From Candidatus Fraserbacteria bacterium (GTDB lineage Bacteria; Bipolaricaulota; Bipolaricaulia; RBG-16-55-9; JAJCYT01), in NCBI GenBank assembly GCA_029262795.1, contig JAJCYT010000028.1:124001-188000 (forward strand): a stretch of 64,000 nucleotides of DNA, read 5' to 3'. This document shows, one piece after another, positions 20,202 through 29,217 of this stretch. The notes beneath the pieces are model-generated. The model was not told where the DNA came from. It did not search any database and saw nothing but the letters and a program-made list of their open reading frames with translations. Position 1 is the first letter of the stretch, and each line of letters starts with the position of its first letter. The translations under genes were made by a program, and so were the position numbers.

Positions 20202-20240
20202 CAATCCCCCAACCCCCTTGATCTCAAGGGGGCACGATTG
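20202..20240 (-). terminator. GC-rich hairpin downstream of the amine oxidase gene
   Basis: Inner stem CCCCCTTG/CAAGGGGG (20213-20220, 20225-20232) with an ATCT loop, plus outer CAATC/GATTG. No T run follows on the minus strand, so it may be a small dispersed repeat rather than a true terminator. Confidence 0.45.
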
Positions 20241-20293
20241 GGTTGCGTATGAGAGTCCTGAGATTCGGATCGATATTCTCTTCTAAAGGAATG

Positions 20294-21952
20294 TTACTGA
20301 TATTGGTAAAGGTCAGGTTTTTGGGACAAAGGCGAATCTTCGGGCACAAATGCGCCAAGTCGTTGAGCAACGGCTGTTGCCGCGTTGATGCCTGTGTGTA
20401 ACGCACCTTCTACCCATCCGCCAGACCAAGATACGCTGTCACCTGCCAGATACACACCTCGATCTTCTGGAGACAAAGCACTGAGAAATTGATAGTATAA
20501 CTCGCTGGTGTCATTTTCCTGCCCAGGTAGATGAAGTTTGAATGCACCATAGTAATAGGGTTCAGCTTCCCAGTCGATTTGAATAATTTCATCATTCACG
20601 GGAATTAAGTGTTGACCCAGTTCAGGCAAGATACGATTGATACTTTCGCGGATGATGTAAAAGCGTTCTTCAGGGCTGAGGCCGATGAGTTTGATCGAAT
20701 CGTCTCCCCAGGTGTAGCTCATACAGACCACGCCGTTTTCCGTTTGCGGATAATCGAGCAAATACACACCACGTGGCAATTCATCTGTTTGAATATTCAG
20801 TGGAAGAGTCGTGTTTTTCCAGAACTTTGTTTCTGTACGGATGAACATTTTTGATGCATTGATGTGATGCAAGTTGCGAACTGCCGTTTTCTGATTCGTC
20901 GAAAGCAAATCAGCGCGATCTTTGGGTGGAATGGTCAACCCCATCATCTGCATGGATCGCGTGGTCGTTGCCACGATGATAGCGGGGTATTGTTTTCTGA
21001 CTTCCTGTTGAGTTTTAGGGTCAATATATCTCAAGGTCGGATTGCCATCACGATAAGAAATCCAACTGATTGGTGTGTTGAGCCTGACTGCATCGATGTC
21101 TTTCAATGATAGATCACCCATCGGGGTTTTGACTTGATGTGTGTAAAAATGATCCGTCAATGTTTCTACGCCTTCACTGATGAGTTTTTGTCGATCTTCC
21201 CACTCATGGATGATGACACGAAGAATTTCCAAAAAACCGATGTGATACAGTGGCCCAAACCCGCCTGTGCCAATCCCCAAAGCACCAAAACGATCCAAGT
21301 CTTCGTCAAACCAAACCGCTGATTCACTACGAATCACTTCGTAAAAACTTCGACCTTTGTATTGCTCAATGTAATGTTGCCAGGTGCGAGCCACAGTGTC
21401 CAAATCGCCTTCTCGCCAAGGGCGGTGAATTTTCTCAGCCAATGGTTTGACAAAGTGACGCCAGTTTTCATCGACAACAGAAAATGCTTCGGGAACGGGT
21501 TCATTGGCAGACCACCAGTGAAAATCATTTTGGTAATAAAGCAGCGTATCTACCAAACCGGGGTCAGGAAAGAGTGCATCGTAATCGAGGCCAAAAAGTT
21601 CAGCGTAGTGAAAAAATACTCGGCTGGATTCTGGAATCCGCATCGCACCAAGTTCCGCAAAAGCAGAAACAGGTTCGCCATTTTTATCATGGAAATGCTT
21701 GCTGTAAAGACGACCACCGATGCGATTGGAGGCTTCAAAAATGACAGGCTTTAATCCAATCTTGAGCAATTCATATGCTGCGACCAATCCGGCTGCACCT
21801 GCACCGATGACGGCCACTTCTGTTCCCCACTTTTGTTTGGGTAGCGTGGCAATATCATTCTGCAGGAAAGCCAAGTAATCATGCAAGGTGTCCACGTTTG
21901 GCCAGGGGCTAAACGTGCCGTCATCTTGTTTCATCGAAGGTAGCATGCTCAT
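20294..21952 (-). CDS. Flavin amine oxidase, tryptophan 2-monooxygenase-like
   Basis: A 552-residue FAD enzyme. The Rossmann motif VIGAGAAGLVAAYELL starts near residue 48, followed by IGGRLYS and AELGAMRIP. Several stretches match my recollection of Pseudomonas IaaM (tryptophan 2-monooxygenase): PDPGLVDT, FGALGIGTGGFGP, SKMFIRTETKFW, RGVYLLDYPQ, YTWGDDS, and YLAGDSVSWSGGWVEGALHT near the end. The likely reaction is oxidative decarboxylation of an aromatic or related L-amino acid to the amide; phenylalanine/lysine monooxygenases and L-amino-acid oxidases are close alternatives. No iaaH hydrolase is seen. The superoxide dismutase gene lies just upstream. Confidence 0.82.
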   Translation of the reverse strand: MSMLPSMKQDDGTFSPWPNVDTLHDYLAFLQNDIATLPKQKWGTEVAVIGAGAAGLVAAYELLKIGLKPVIFEASNRIGGRLYSKHFHDKNGEPVSAFAELGAMRIPESSRVFFHYAELFGLDYDALFPDPGLVDTLLYYQNDFHWWSANEPVPEAFSVVDENWRHFVKPLAEKIHRPWREGDLDTVARTWQHYIEQYKGRSFYEVIRSESAVWFDEDLDRFGALGIGTGGFGPLYHIGFLEILRVIIHEWEDRQKLISEGVETLTDHFYTHQVKTPMGDLSLKDIDAVRLNTPISWISYRDGNPTLRYIDPKTQQEVRKQYPAIIVATTTRSMQMMGLTIPPKDRADLLSTNQKTAVRNLHHINASKMFIRTETKFWKNTTLPLNIQTDELPRGVYLLDYPQTENGVVCMSYTWGDDSIKLIGLSPEERFYIIRESINRILPELGQHLIPVNDEIIQIDWEAEPYYYGAFKLHLPGQENDTSELYYQFLSALSPEDRGVYLAGDSVSWSGGWVEGALHTGINAATAVAQRLGAFVPEDSPLSQKPDLYQYQ

Positions 21953-21995
21953 AACGGGCGCATCTTAAGTGATGGGATAGTGATCTTCAATTGAA

Positions 21996-22028
21996 ATAAA
22001 AAACACCCTGAGATTTTCTCAAGGTGTT
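21996..22028 (-). terminator. Terminator of the superoxide dismutase gene
   Basis: Hairpin AACACCTTGAGA/TCTCAGGGTGTT (with a G-U pair), followed on the minus strand by a TTTTTTATTT tract, 28 bases past the sod stop. Confidence 0.75.
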
Positions 22029-22055
22029 TCTTATTTGAGCTTATAAGGGTATTAA

Positions 22056-22670
22056 TTAGCCTTTGGCAGCTTGATAACGAGAAGTGACAGCATCCCAGTT
22101 AATCGTGTTCCACCAGTTCTTTACATAATCAGGGCGAACATTTTGATACTTCAGATAATAAGCATGTTCCCAGACATCCACGCCCAAAATTGGGGTGCGA
22201 GCATGCATCAAGGGATTGTCCTGGTTGGCGCTACTTTCGATGCCAAGGCTGCCGCTGCCGTCGACGGTGAGCCAACCCCAGCCACTGCCGAACTGACCGA
22301 CGGCTGCTGAACTGAGTTTTTCTTGCAAATCACCAAAGCCGCCAAATGTGGAATTGATGGCATCGGCCAAATCGCCAGAAGGTTCGCCGCCACCATTGGG
22401 GCTCATGATTTCCCAGAACAAAGAATGATTGGCGTGACCGCCACCGTGATTACGTACAGCACCGCGAATGTCTTCGGGCACGCTGTTGATGTCAGTCAAC
22501 AATTTTTCCAAACTCCAGTCACCCAGGTCAGGGTGTTTTTCAATAGCTGCGTTTAGGTTGTTCACATACACGGCATGATGTTTGTCATGATGAATTTCCA
22601 TCGTTCGAGCATCAATGTGAGGTTCAAGCGCCCCAAAATCGTAGGGTAAATCTGGTAAATTAAAAGCCAT
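22056..22670 (-). CDS. sodA: Superoxide dismutase (Mn/Fe family)
   Basis: A 204-residue cytoplasmic enzyme. Metal ligands H27, H82 (NHSLFW), D165 and H169 ([11 protein letters not shown]) are all present. The QDNPL stretch near 150 favours manganese, though metal choice cannot be settled by sequence alone. Length is normal. ATG at 22670 is preceded by AAGGAG (on the minus strand). It has its own terminator. Confidence 0.95.
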   Translation of the reverse strand: MAFNLPDLPYDFGALEPHIDARTMEIHHDKHHAVYVNNLNAAIEKHPDLGDWSLEKLLTDINSVPEDIRGAVRNHGGGHANHSLFWEIMSPNGGGEPSGDLADAINSTFGGFGDLQEKLSSAAVGQFGSGWGWLTVDGSGSLGIESSANQDNPLMHARTPILGVDVWEHAYYLKYQNVRPDYVKNWWNTINWDAVTSRYQAAKG

Positions 22671-22745
22671 TTTTTAAGTCTCCTTATTTAATAAAGCATT
22701 TGCTTTCTAAAGTGTACTGTCCAGCCCTTAATATTGCAACTGAGT

Positions 22746-23681
22746 TTAAGCGATATTGAGCAGCATCAGCAACACAGAGATAGTGGCAACCGACAGTGCC
22801 GTGGACAGCAAGATAGATGTGGCAACAGGCGCAACACAAGCGTTGTAACGTTGTGCGAATAAATAAACGTTGACACCCACCGGAAGGGCTGCAACCAAGA
22901 CCGCCACCGATGTCCAAAGTGGATCAACCTGAAATACAAAAGTGCCTAGCAGATAAACCAGCATAGGATGGATCAATAGTTTGAGGCCAACCATCGTCAA
23001 TGTTTCGGGCAGATGCCCAGCAAGGCGGTACAAACTCAACGAAGCACCCAATGAAAAAACTGCACCAGGCACACCTGCAGCGCCTAAAGTTCCGATGATT
23101 TGATCAATAGGATCAGGAATCGTCCACTTCATCAAGTTGAACAGAAGGCCCAACAATAGCCCACCGACAATAGGATTTTTGGCAAGCCCAAAAAATGTTG
23201 CCTGCAAAAGACTTCCAATGGATTGGCCCCTGCCTTTGTTAAACTCACCGATGGCTGAAACGATTAAAAACATCATCGCACTATGGAATGCCAGGAGCAT
23301 AAACATTGGCACGGTGCCTTCCTCACCAAAAGTGAGTAATACTAAAGGGATGCCCAATAAAACCAAGTTGGAGTAGGCTGCGCCCAATCCAAAAATGCCT
23401 TGTTCTCCCAAGTGTTGTGAAAAGACAGTTCGACCTGTGATCATACCAACCCCATAAACGGCAAAGGCACCAATGTAGTATGAGGCCAAATAACCCCATT
23501 CAATTTGATCAGGCAGTTCAACTTGCGCCATTGTGCGAAACAGCATCACAGGAATGGCGATGCTAAACACAAACTTGCTGATGCCTTCGATGTCAGACGC
23601 TTTGAAAAATTTGGATCGGCCTGCCACATAGCCAATCAGCACAATGCCGAACACGGGCAGGATGATCTCAATGATGGCCAT
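22746..23681 (-). CDS. AEC-family transporter (auxin-efflux-carrier fold)
   Basis: A 311-residue inner-membrane protein with about ten hydrophobic segments in two halves. It has the typical start (LPVFGIVLIGYVAGR), SKFVFSIAIPVMLF, and a C-terminal half with LSLYRLAG, LLIHPMLVYLLG and AALPVGVNVYLFA. AEC proteins move organic anions or amino acids; the substrate here is unknown. The start lies 3 bases after the stop of the class IV aminotransferase, so a product or substrate of that enzyme is a candidate cargo. Last gene of the operon. Confidence 0.88.
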   Translation of the reverse strand: MAIIEIILPVFGIVLIGYVAGRSKFFKASDIEGISKFVFSIAIPVMLFRTMAQVELPDQIEWGYLASYYIGAFAVYGVGMITGRTVFSQHLGEQGIFGLGAAYSNLVLLGIPLVLLTFGEEGTVPMFMLLAFHSAMMFLIVSAIGEFNKGRGQSIGSLLQATFFGLAKNPIVGGLLLGLLFNLMKWTIPDPIDQIIGTLGAAGVPGAVFSLGASLSLYRLAGHLPETLTMVGLKLLIHPMLVYLLGTFVFQVDPLWTSVAVLVAALPVGVNVYLFAQRYNACVAPVATSILLSTALSVATISVLLMLLNIA

Positions 23682-23684
23682 AGA

Positions 23685-24590
23685 TTAAAACGGCAACAGT
23701 TCGCCTTCGTTTTTGGTAAGTTCAGCGTAAATGTCCTGAAGCTTTTGTGTGATTGAACCAGTTGAACCTGAGTCAATTTTTCGCCCATCCACTTCCAATA
23801 CAGGGGTGAGTTCACCCATCGTTCCTGTAACGAACATTTCATCGGCGGTATAGACTTCGGTTATAGATATATTGCGTTCAATGATTGCATAATTATGGTT
23901 TCTGCACATCTCGATCACCTTGCCCCTCGTGATTCCAGGCAGGCAACTGTCTGCATGAGGTGTGAGTATTTCGTCATTTTTGATGATAAAAATATTGGTG
24001 GCATTGGTTTCGGATACAAAGCCGTTGAGGTCCAACATCACGGCGTCATCGACACCAGCGACGTTGGCTTCGATCTTGGCCAAAATGTTGTTGATCAAAT
24101 TATTGTGATGAATTTTAGAATCAACACACTGCGGGTTGTTTCGTCGAATCGAGGCGGTGATGAGTCGGATGCCTGAAGCTTCGTAGACAGGTTTTTTCCA
24201 TTCTGCCAACACAATCAAACAAGCCCCGTATTGATTGAACTTTGGGTCCATGCCGGATGAGGTTTTTTTGCCTCGAGTCAAAGTGAGACGAATGTGAGAT
24301 TCATCCTTCATGCCATTGGCTTTGAGCGTTTCAAAAATAGCATCTTTTACTTCCTGTCGACTTGGTACATCTACAAACGCCATTGCATGTGCGGATGCAA
24401 ACAGTCGATCAAGATGTGCGTCCAGTTGAAAAATTTTTCCAGCGTAAATGCGAAGCCCTTCCCACACTGCGTCGCCGCCTTGCACGGAACTGTCGAACAC
24501 AGATACCTTGGCATCTTCACGCGGCAATAGCTCGCCACCAACATGGACAAAGATATTCTCATTGCGAGGATCGGGGAGTTGAACATTCAT
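23685..24590 (-). CDS. Class IV (branched-chain/D-amino acid type) aminotransferase
   Basis: A 301-residue PLP enzyme. Visible: GDAVWEGLRIYAGKIFQLDAH, the lysine in SKIHHNNLIN, GFVSETNATNIF, PGITRGKVIE and FVTGTMGELTPV. Fold type IV is certain; whether it uses branched-chain amino acids, D-amino acids or aminodeoxychorismate is not. The gene directly upstream encodes a sulfotransferase-like protein, and plant 'branched-chain-aminotransferase-like' proteins have the two as one polypeptide, which supports a joint function. Confidence 0.85.
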   Translation of the reverse strand: MNVQLPDPRNENIFVHVGGELLPREDAKVSVFDSSVQGGDAVWEGLRIYAGKIFQLDAHLDRLFASAHAMAFVDVPSRQEVKDAIFETLKANGMKDESHIRLTLTRGKKTSSGMDPKFNQYGACLIVLAEWKKPVYEASGIRLITASIRRNNPQCVDSKIHHNNLINNILAKIEANVAGVDDAVMLDLNGFVSETNATNIFIIKNDEILTPHADSCLPGITRGKVIEMCRNHNYAIIERNISITEVYTADEMFVTGTMGELTPVLEVDGRKIDSGSTGSITQKLQDIYAELTKNEGELLPF

Positions 24591-24605
24591 TAAAAACTCC
24601 TTGGT

Positions 24606-25337
24606 TCAGGAAACGTCATCGGCCATGATGGCGTACTGAAGCAATTTTTCATAGTGAGGTTTACATGCTTCCAACAACGGCTTCAGATGATCAGGTAATG
24701 CAACATTTTTCTCTTGATAAGGTGCAAACCCTGTTGATCGATGGGCGTTATGATACCAGTGTTTGGCCCAAATCCCATCTTCAGGCTTTGGACCGGCAGG
24801 CCATGAAAGCATTTCTTTATCAAAGGGAATTCCAATCTGAGTGCACAATGCTTCAAGAACGCCAGATGGATTGAGTAATAGTTGTTTGGAATCCAGGACG
24901 GGAGGTTGTTGACCTGATTTGATAAAGGTGTCTAATAATTCAGATTGAACTTGAAACCCTGTGTCTCGAAGGGTTGGATTCAGAATCTTTTTTGACAATG
25001 AAAAGATGACTTTTTCAGGATCACGAGTCAGCAAAATGTTTTTTGTTTGGGACAAGAAATCCCATTTCAATTCAACCAAATGATGCGCCATGTTTTTGAA
25101 AAATACAACGGGATGTTTATATTCACCAAGAATGACTTCTCGAACCACACGCTCGCCATCACAATCCATGTGATCCATTACTTCTGCATCGCCAGGATGC
25201 GCAACGCCGGTGACTTTCAGATAGTGACCATATAGAGGTTCGTCAATTGCATGTGTGTCCGAACGCTGAGCAAAAGCATACATCGTGGCTGTAGATACGT
25301 TTCGAGGGCCAGACCACATATTGATATGTAGTGTCAC
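24606..25337 (-). CDS. P-loop sulfotransferase-like protein (partner of class IV aminotransferase)
   Basis: A 243-residue protein. GTG start at 25337 overlaps the channel gene stop by four bases (GTGA). WSGPRNVSTATMYAFAQR (from W8) fits the phosphosulfate/P-loop of sulfotransferase-like proteins. DEPLYGHYLK, ILLTRDPEKV and AGPKPEDGIWAKHWY also match, as I recall them, the N-terminal domain of Arabidopsis branched-chain-aminotransferase-like proteins. Whether it binds PAPS, ATP or neither is unknown. The gene ends 15 bases before the aminotransferase start. Confidence 0.8.
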   Translation of the reverse strand: MTLHINMWSGPRNVSTATMYAFAQRSDTHAIDEPLYGHYLKVTGVAHPGDAEVMDHMDCDGERVVREVILGEYKHPVVFFKNMAHHLVELKWDFLSQTKNILLTRDPEKVIFSLSKKILNPTLRDTGFQVQSELLDTFIKSGQQPPVLDSKQLLLNPSGVLEALCTQIGIPFDKEMLSWPAGPKPEDGIWAKHWYHNAHRSTGFAPYQEKNVALPDHLKPLLEACKPHYEKLLQYAIMADDVS

Positions 25338-26140
25338 AATAGCTCTCCACAGATTTTGCAGTAGATGGCATCTACATCATGACCTTCTGAGGAGCAATGA
25401 GGACAGGCTTGCGTAGAAATACCATTGCGAAAGGCATTGGACATTTCCACAGTTACAATCCCTGTAGGCACTGCGATGATGCCGTAGCCAAGAATCATAA
25501 TCACTGAAGCTACCATCTGACCAAAGGGTGTTTGTGGGGTGATGTCACCAAATCCCACTGTAGTAAGAGTGACAATGGCCCAGTACATGCTGCGCGGAAT
25601 GCTGGTAAAGCCGTTGGCTTCGCCTTCAATCAAATACATCATCGAGCCAAAAATCACGACCACCAGCAGGACAGAAAATAGGAACACAAAAATCTTGCGA
25701 CGGCTGGCAAACAACGCTCGGCGCAACAAGTGAGCCTCACCTAAAAATTTGGTGAGCTTGAGCACGCGGAAAATCCTCAACATACGCAGCACACGGATGA
25801 CCAGCAGGAACTGACTGCCAGGAATAAACAAACTTAAGTAGGTAGGGATGATGGCCAGTAAATCAATTACGCCGAAAAAACTGATCGCATATCGAACTGG
25901 CTTTTTGACACTCATTAGCCGCACCAGATATTCAAGAGTGAATAAAGCAGTAAATACCCATTCAACAATATAAAGCTGATCCCCAATTGATTGCTGAATG
26001 GCTTTTACGCTGTCCAGCATCACCACAACCACACTGAGGACGATGCTGGCGATTAAGATAACATCAAACAATTTGCCAGCCGGTGTGTCGGCCTCAAAAA
26101 TAATTTCGTGAAGTGTGTCTTTCCAGGACTTTTGAGTCAT
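25334..26140 (-). CDS. Voltage-gated-type potassium channel with C-terminal zinc ribbon
   Basis: About 268 residues. ATG at 26140 (MTQKSWKD) is preferred; the frame extends to 26176. Six membrane segments are visible, an S4-like helix with regularly spaced basic residues (RVLRMLRIFRVLKL), and the selectivity filter TTVGFGDITP near residue 192. The C-terminus has two CxxC pairs (CPHC...YCKICG), a zinc-ribbon-like end as in some bacterial Kv-type channels. K+ passage is expected from the filter. It lies between a HAD phosphatase and the sulfotransferase-like gene and overlaps the latter by four bases. Confidence 0.88.
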   Translation of the reverse strand: MTQKSWKDTLHEIIFEADTPAGKLFDVILIASIVLSVVVVMLDSVKAIQQSIGDQLYIVEWVFTALFTLEYLVRLMSVKKPVRYAISFFGVIDLLAIIPTYLSLFIPGSQFLLVIRVLRMLRIFRVLKLTKFLGEAHLLRRALFASRRKIFVFLFSVLLVVVIFGSMMYLIEGEANGFTSIPRSMYWAIVTLTTVGFGDITPQTPFGQMVASVIMILGYGIIAVPTGIVTVEMSNAFRNGISTQACPHCSSEGHDVDAIYCKICGELL

Positions 26141-26196
26141 AAAAGAAATGTACCCAGAAGATGAGGCAAAGTGCAATTTATTCAGCGTTGGAGAAT

Positions 26197-26901
26197 TTAC
26201 TTGGAGGTAGGCAGGGTTTTTAACAATTCTGGCAATTGACCAATGTGTTCAACTTTTAGATAGCCTTGATTCCACAAGTCTTTTTCTGTAACTTCCTCGT
26301 GTGCCCAGGTGGTTTCGTACGGCACATGGATAGCCTGCGCACCGCATTGTAGCACAGGTAAGATGTCCGACTTTAACGAGTTGCCCACCATGACAAAGTC
26401 ATTTGCCTGAATATCATATTTCTTGAATACAGCCTGATAGGTTTCTGTTGTTTTGGTACTGACCACTTCGACGTGTTGGAAAAAATCGCCCAGGCCAGAA
26501 CGAGCGACTTTCGTTTCTTGATCTAATAAATCGCCTTTGGTGATGACCATAAGCGTATGAGAGCCAGAAAGGTCTTTTAAAGTCTCTTTGACGTGATCCA
26601 ACACTTCAATGGGGGCGTCAATCATGTCTCGGGCGTAATCGATAATTTCCTGAATTTCGCTGCCGACAATACGGCCTTCAGTCAATTCAATAGCCGTCTC
26701 AATCATCGAAAGTGTAAACCCCTTGACGCCATAACCGAAATGTTCCAAGTTCTTGATTTCGGTTTCATACAGCCGTTGGTCGATCCATTGTTCGTCGTGG
26801 TAACCGAGTAACAACTGCTTAAATTTATCCTGCGTTTGCAGAAATAAGTTTTCGTTATGCCACAGCGTATCATCGGCATCAAACCCAATGACGTTGATCA
26901 T
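26197..26901 (-). CDS. HAD-superfamily hydrolase
   Basis: A 234-residue soluble phosphatase-type protein. Motif I is FDADDTLWHN (nucleophile D8, acid D10), motif II TKGD, motif III around K165, motif IV GNSLKSDILP. The helical cap between about 17 and 95 indicates a C1 cap. Length is normal for the family; the substrate is not predictable. ATG at 26901 lies 21 bases after the stop of the small upstream gene. Confidence 0.87.
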   Translation of the reverse strand: MINVIGFDADDTLWHNENLFLQTQDKFKQLLLGYHDEQWIDQRLYETEIKNLEHFGYGVKGFTLSMIETAIELTEGRIVGSEIQEIIDYARDMIDAPIEVLDHVKETLKDLSGSHTLMVITKGDLLDQETKVARSGLGDFFQHVEVVSTKTTETYQAVFKKYDIQANDFVMVGNSLKSDILPVLQCGAQAIHVPYETTWAHEEVTEKDLWNQGYLKVEHIGQLPELLKTLPTSK

Positions 26902-26922
26902 CGAATCAACCCTCTTTTTGGT

Positions 26923-27198
26923 TTACTGCTTTGTAAAATACTGTGCATAAAAATCCGGCCAGGATGTTTCTGGCGCGTTGTGGCTCCTTTCGTTTTCTGC
27001 ATCGATGACCATGTAAACCAACTGGCTCTTGGTGAATCGCTTTGCCACCAGACAATCCACTTTGCCGTGGATATATCCAGCGTACCAAAGCGGCCATTCA
27101 GGATCTTCACCATCGGTTTCGAGGAAGGCTTGGTGATGAGCTTGTCCGGTCTCGTTGAAAAGTACCTTCAGCTTTTCCTCAACGTTGATTTGGTTCAT
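26923..27198 (-). CDS. Small conserved-looking protein of unknown function
   Basis: A 91-residue, acidic, soluble protein. ATG at 27198 follows AAAGGAG with good spacing. It has several aromatic residues (EWPLWYAGYIHGK, WPDFYAQYF) and no known motif. First gene of the minus-strand operon that runs to the AEC transporter. I do not recognise it. Confidence 0.75.
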   Translation of the reverse strand: MNQINVEEKLKVLFNETGQAHHQAFLETDGEDPEWPLWYAGYIHGKVDCLVAKRFTKSQLVYMVIDAENERSHNAPETSWPDFYAQYFTKQ

Positions 27199-27373
27199 GA
27201 TGAACTCCTTTAAACTTTAGTCTATATCGGATTTTGACTGAATACAATGAGATGATGAGGTGCCGGCACCAGCCTGATGGATATTCGTCACGTTTCCCAA
27301 GCCTTCGATCACTATAATGGAGGATATTTGACCACATGAATTTTGATTGAGTCACACAGTAAAAGGAGCAAGT

Positions 27374-28957
27374 ATGGATGATCTATTAAAATGGTTATTG
27401 GTAGGCGCTGCGGCAGTGCTGTCCGTGGTGCTGGTGATTGTATTATTGCCAAATGCAAGTGAACCAAACAACACCCCTCCGGTGATTGCAACCACCACAA
27501 GTGGCAATGCCTCTACAACTTCAAGCACAAGTACCACATCAAGCTCAACCACCTCGACGCCGGATGATGGAGTCACAACCAGCGATGGTGTGGCATTGAT
27601 GATTAACAATGAACCGGTGTTTCTGTCAACGTTTGATGCTGCCTATGAGGGTTTGATTGAGAACTACACGCGGTTTTATCAGCAGTTCAGTCAGGATTTT
27701 ACTCAGCAATTGATTGGCCCTGAAGGCGCTTATTATGAGCTGGAGTTACGCGCTCAGTTGGTAGATCAATTTGTGCGTGAAATTTTGGTGGAGCAGGAAA
27801 TTGAACGACGCGAAATTCAAGTGCCCGCAGACCTGTTGGAAGTATTTTATCAACAGCGCCTCAATGGTATTTTGGTTGAAAACGGTTTAAGTGAAGAGGA
27901 ATTGGATGGCGTATTACAGCAGCAAGGCAGTTCTTTAGAACAATTTAAAGGCGAACTAAGAAATCAAATTTCCAGCGAGATCAAAGAAACGCAACTGATC
28001 GAAGCCATTTCTGGCACCATTGAAGTCAGTGATGCATCTTTGCTGGCCTATGCTGAACAGGAAAAATTCCTTTACTTTGAAACCCTTGCGCCTATTGAAG
28101 AACCCAGCGAAGAAGAACTTTTGGCTTATTACAACGAGCATGGCGAAGATTTTAAACAAGTACGTGCCAGCCATATCTTGATTCGGGTGGAAGACGATGC
28201 CACCGAAGCTGAAATTCAAGAAGCCAAAGAACGTGCCGAAACACTTAAACAACGTGCAGACAGCGGCGATGATTTTGCGGGCTTGGCCAAGGAGTTTTCC
28301 CAAGACACCGGCACCGGAGCCATCGGTGGTGATCTTGGATTTTTTAATCCTGGCCAGATGGTCAGACCTTTTGAACAAGTTGCCTTTAGCCTGCCAATGG
28401 GTCAGGTGAGTGAGCCTGTGCGCACACAGTTTGGCTTCCACTTGATTTTGGTTCAGGAAACACGTGTTCGTCCTTATGAAGAAGTGGAAGGCGATGTGCA
28501 TTTTCAGGTATTTCAGACCAACCAGGATCGTGCTTTTTCAACATTTATGACGGATGTGAGGTTAGGTGATCCAGAGTCGTTGGCCATACTTAAAGCGGCT
28601 GTTGAAGAAGATTATATCACTTACGAGCGCACAGAGTTGTTTGAAATCTGGTTGAAGGTGATGCTTGATTCGGCAGACATTGAAGTGCATATGCCGTTGG
28701 TCAACGCCATTCGACTCAGTTTCAGTGATACACAAGAAGCCATCGAATTATTGGAAGACATGATTGCCGAAGGCGGAATTTCCGATCCTAACTTTGGGTT
28801 TTATCTTTGTCAGGTATACCAGCGCCGTTATGACGAAGCTTTTGCACGAATAGAATCCTTGGAAGCGGATGTATCATTGAGCCAGAATGAACAGGAAGAA
28901 CTGGATAATCTCAAATCGTTTATCAACCTTTACGAAATCCAAGCAGGCACATGCTGA
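27374..28957 (+). CDS. Membrane-anchored parvulin-type PPIase (SurA/PrsA-like)
   Basis: A 527-residue protein starting at ATG 27374, after AAAAGGAG (a TTG at 27347 is less likely). One N-terminal membrane segment (about 5-25) is followed by a Thr/Ser-rich linker (about 33-67), a SurA_N-like helical region (about 75-235), a parvulin domain (about 255-345: ASHILIRVED, FAGLAKEFSQD, GGDLGFF, GQVSEPVRTQFGFHLI) and a helical C-terminus with TPR-like character. It should face the periplasm and help fold outer-membrane proteins. It precedes lptF-lptD, as surA neighbours lptD in E. coli. The linker is unusually low in complexity. Confidence 0.9.
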   Translation: MDDLLKWLLVGAAAVLSVVLVIVLLPNASEPNNTPPVIATTTSGNASTTSSTSTTSSSTTSTPDDGVTTSDGVALMINNEPVFLSTFDAAYEGLIENYTRFYQQFSQDFTQQLIGPEGAYYELELRAQLVDQFVREILVEQEIERREIQVPADLLEVFYQQRLNGILVENGLSEEELDGVLQQQGSSLEQFKGELRNQISSEIKETQLIEAISGTIEVSDASLLAYAEQEKFLYFETLAPIEEPSEEELLAYYNEHGEDFKQVRASHILIRVEDDATEAEIQEAKERAETLKQRADSGDDFAGLAKEFSQDTGTGAIGGDLGFFNPGQMVRPFEQVAFSLPMGQVSEPVRTQFGFHLILVQETRVRPYEEVEGDVHFQVFQTNQDRAFSTFMTDVRLGDPESLAILKAAVEEDYITYERTELFEIWLKVMLDSADIEVHMPLVNAIRLSFSDTQEAIELLEDMIAEGGISDPNFGFYLCQVYQRRYDEAFARIESLEADVSLSQNEQEELDNLKSFINLYEIQAGTC

Positions 28958-28966
28958 AAATAGAAG

Positions 28967-28990
28967 CGGCGCCCCGTTATCGGGGCGCCG
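28967..28990 (+). terminator. Strong hairpin after the PPIase gene
   Basis: Perfect 10-bp GC-rich stem CGGCGCCCCG/CGGGGCGCCG with a TTAT loop, 10 bases past the stop. No T run follows, so it could be a 3'-stabilising hairpin that lets some transcription through to the lpt gene. Confidence 0.55.
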
Positions 28991-29189
28991 TCAATCTCAA
29001 GGAAGGTTTCTATCAAGGAGGTGTATCTATTTCGGAGGTTAGTCTCTCAATGTACCTCTACTTTATCGTGAGTCAGGAGAGGCTACATCGGAAAAATGAT
29101 GGGAATGGGCTGAGACAAATGGTGTGTTGTGAGGCTCAAATCTACGTCATATGACGTAAAGGTGGTTAGGCAGCATACAATTTACAGCA

Positions 29190-29217
29190 TCGACAACCTT
29201 GAAAAGACGCTTATAAT
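29190..29217 (+). promoter_or_regulatory. Possible promoter TCGACA-N16-TATAAT
   Basis: A near-consensus -35 (29190) and perfect -10 (29212) lie just before the glutaredoxin-like gene. If used, transcription would start around 29224, which would favour ATG at 29228 and a very short leader. Confidence 0.35.

Noticed and set aside
20202-20240. GC-rich hairpin as part of a mobile element
   Set aside because: Single copy in the window, no transposase and no flanking repeats; listed only as a possible terminator or small repeat.
28951-29154. Short open frame after the PPIase gene
   Set aside because: It runs through the strong hairpin at 28967, overlaps the PPIase end and has no recognisable protein features.
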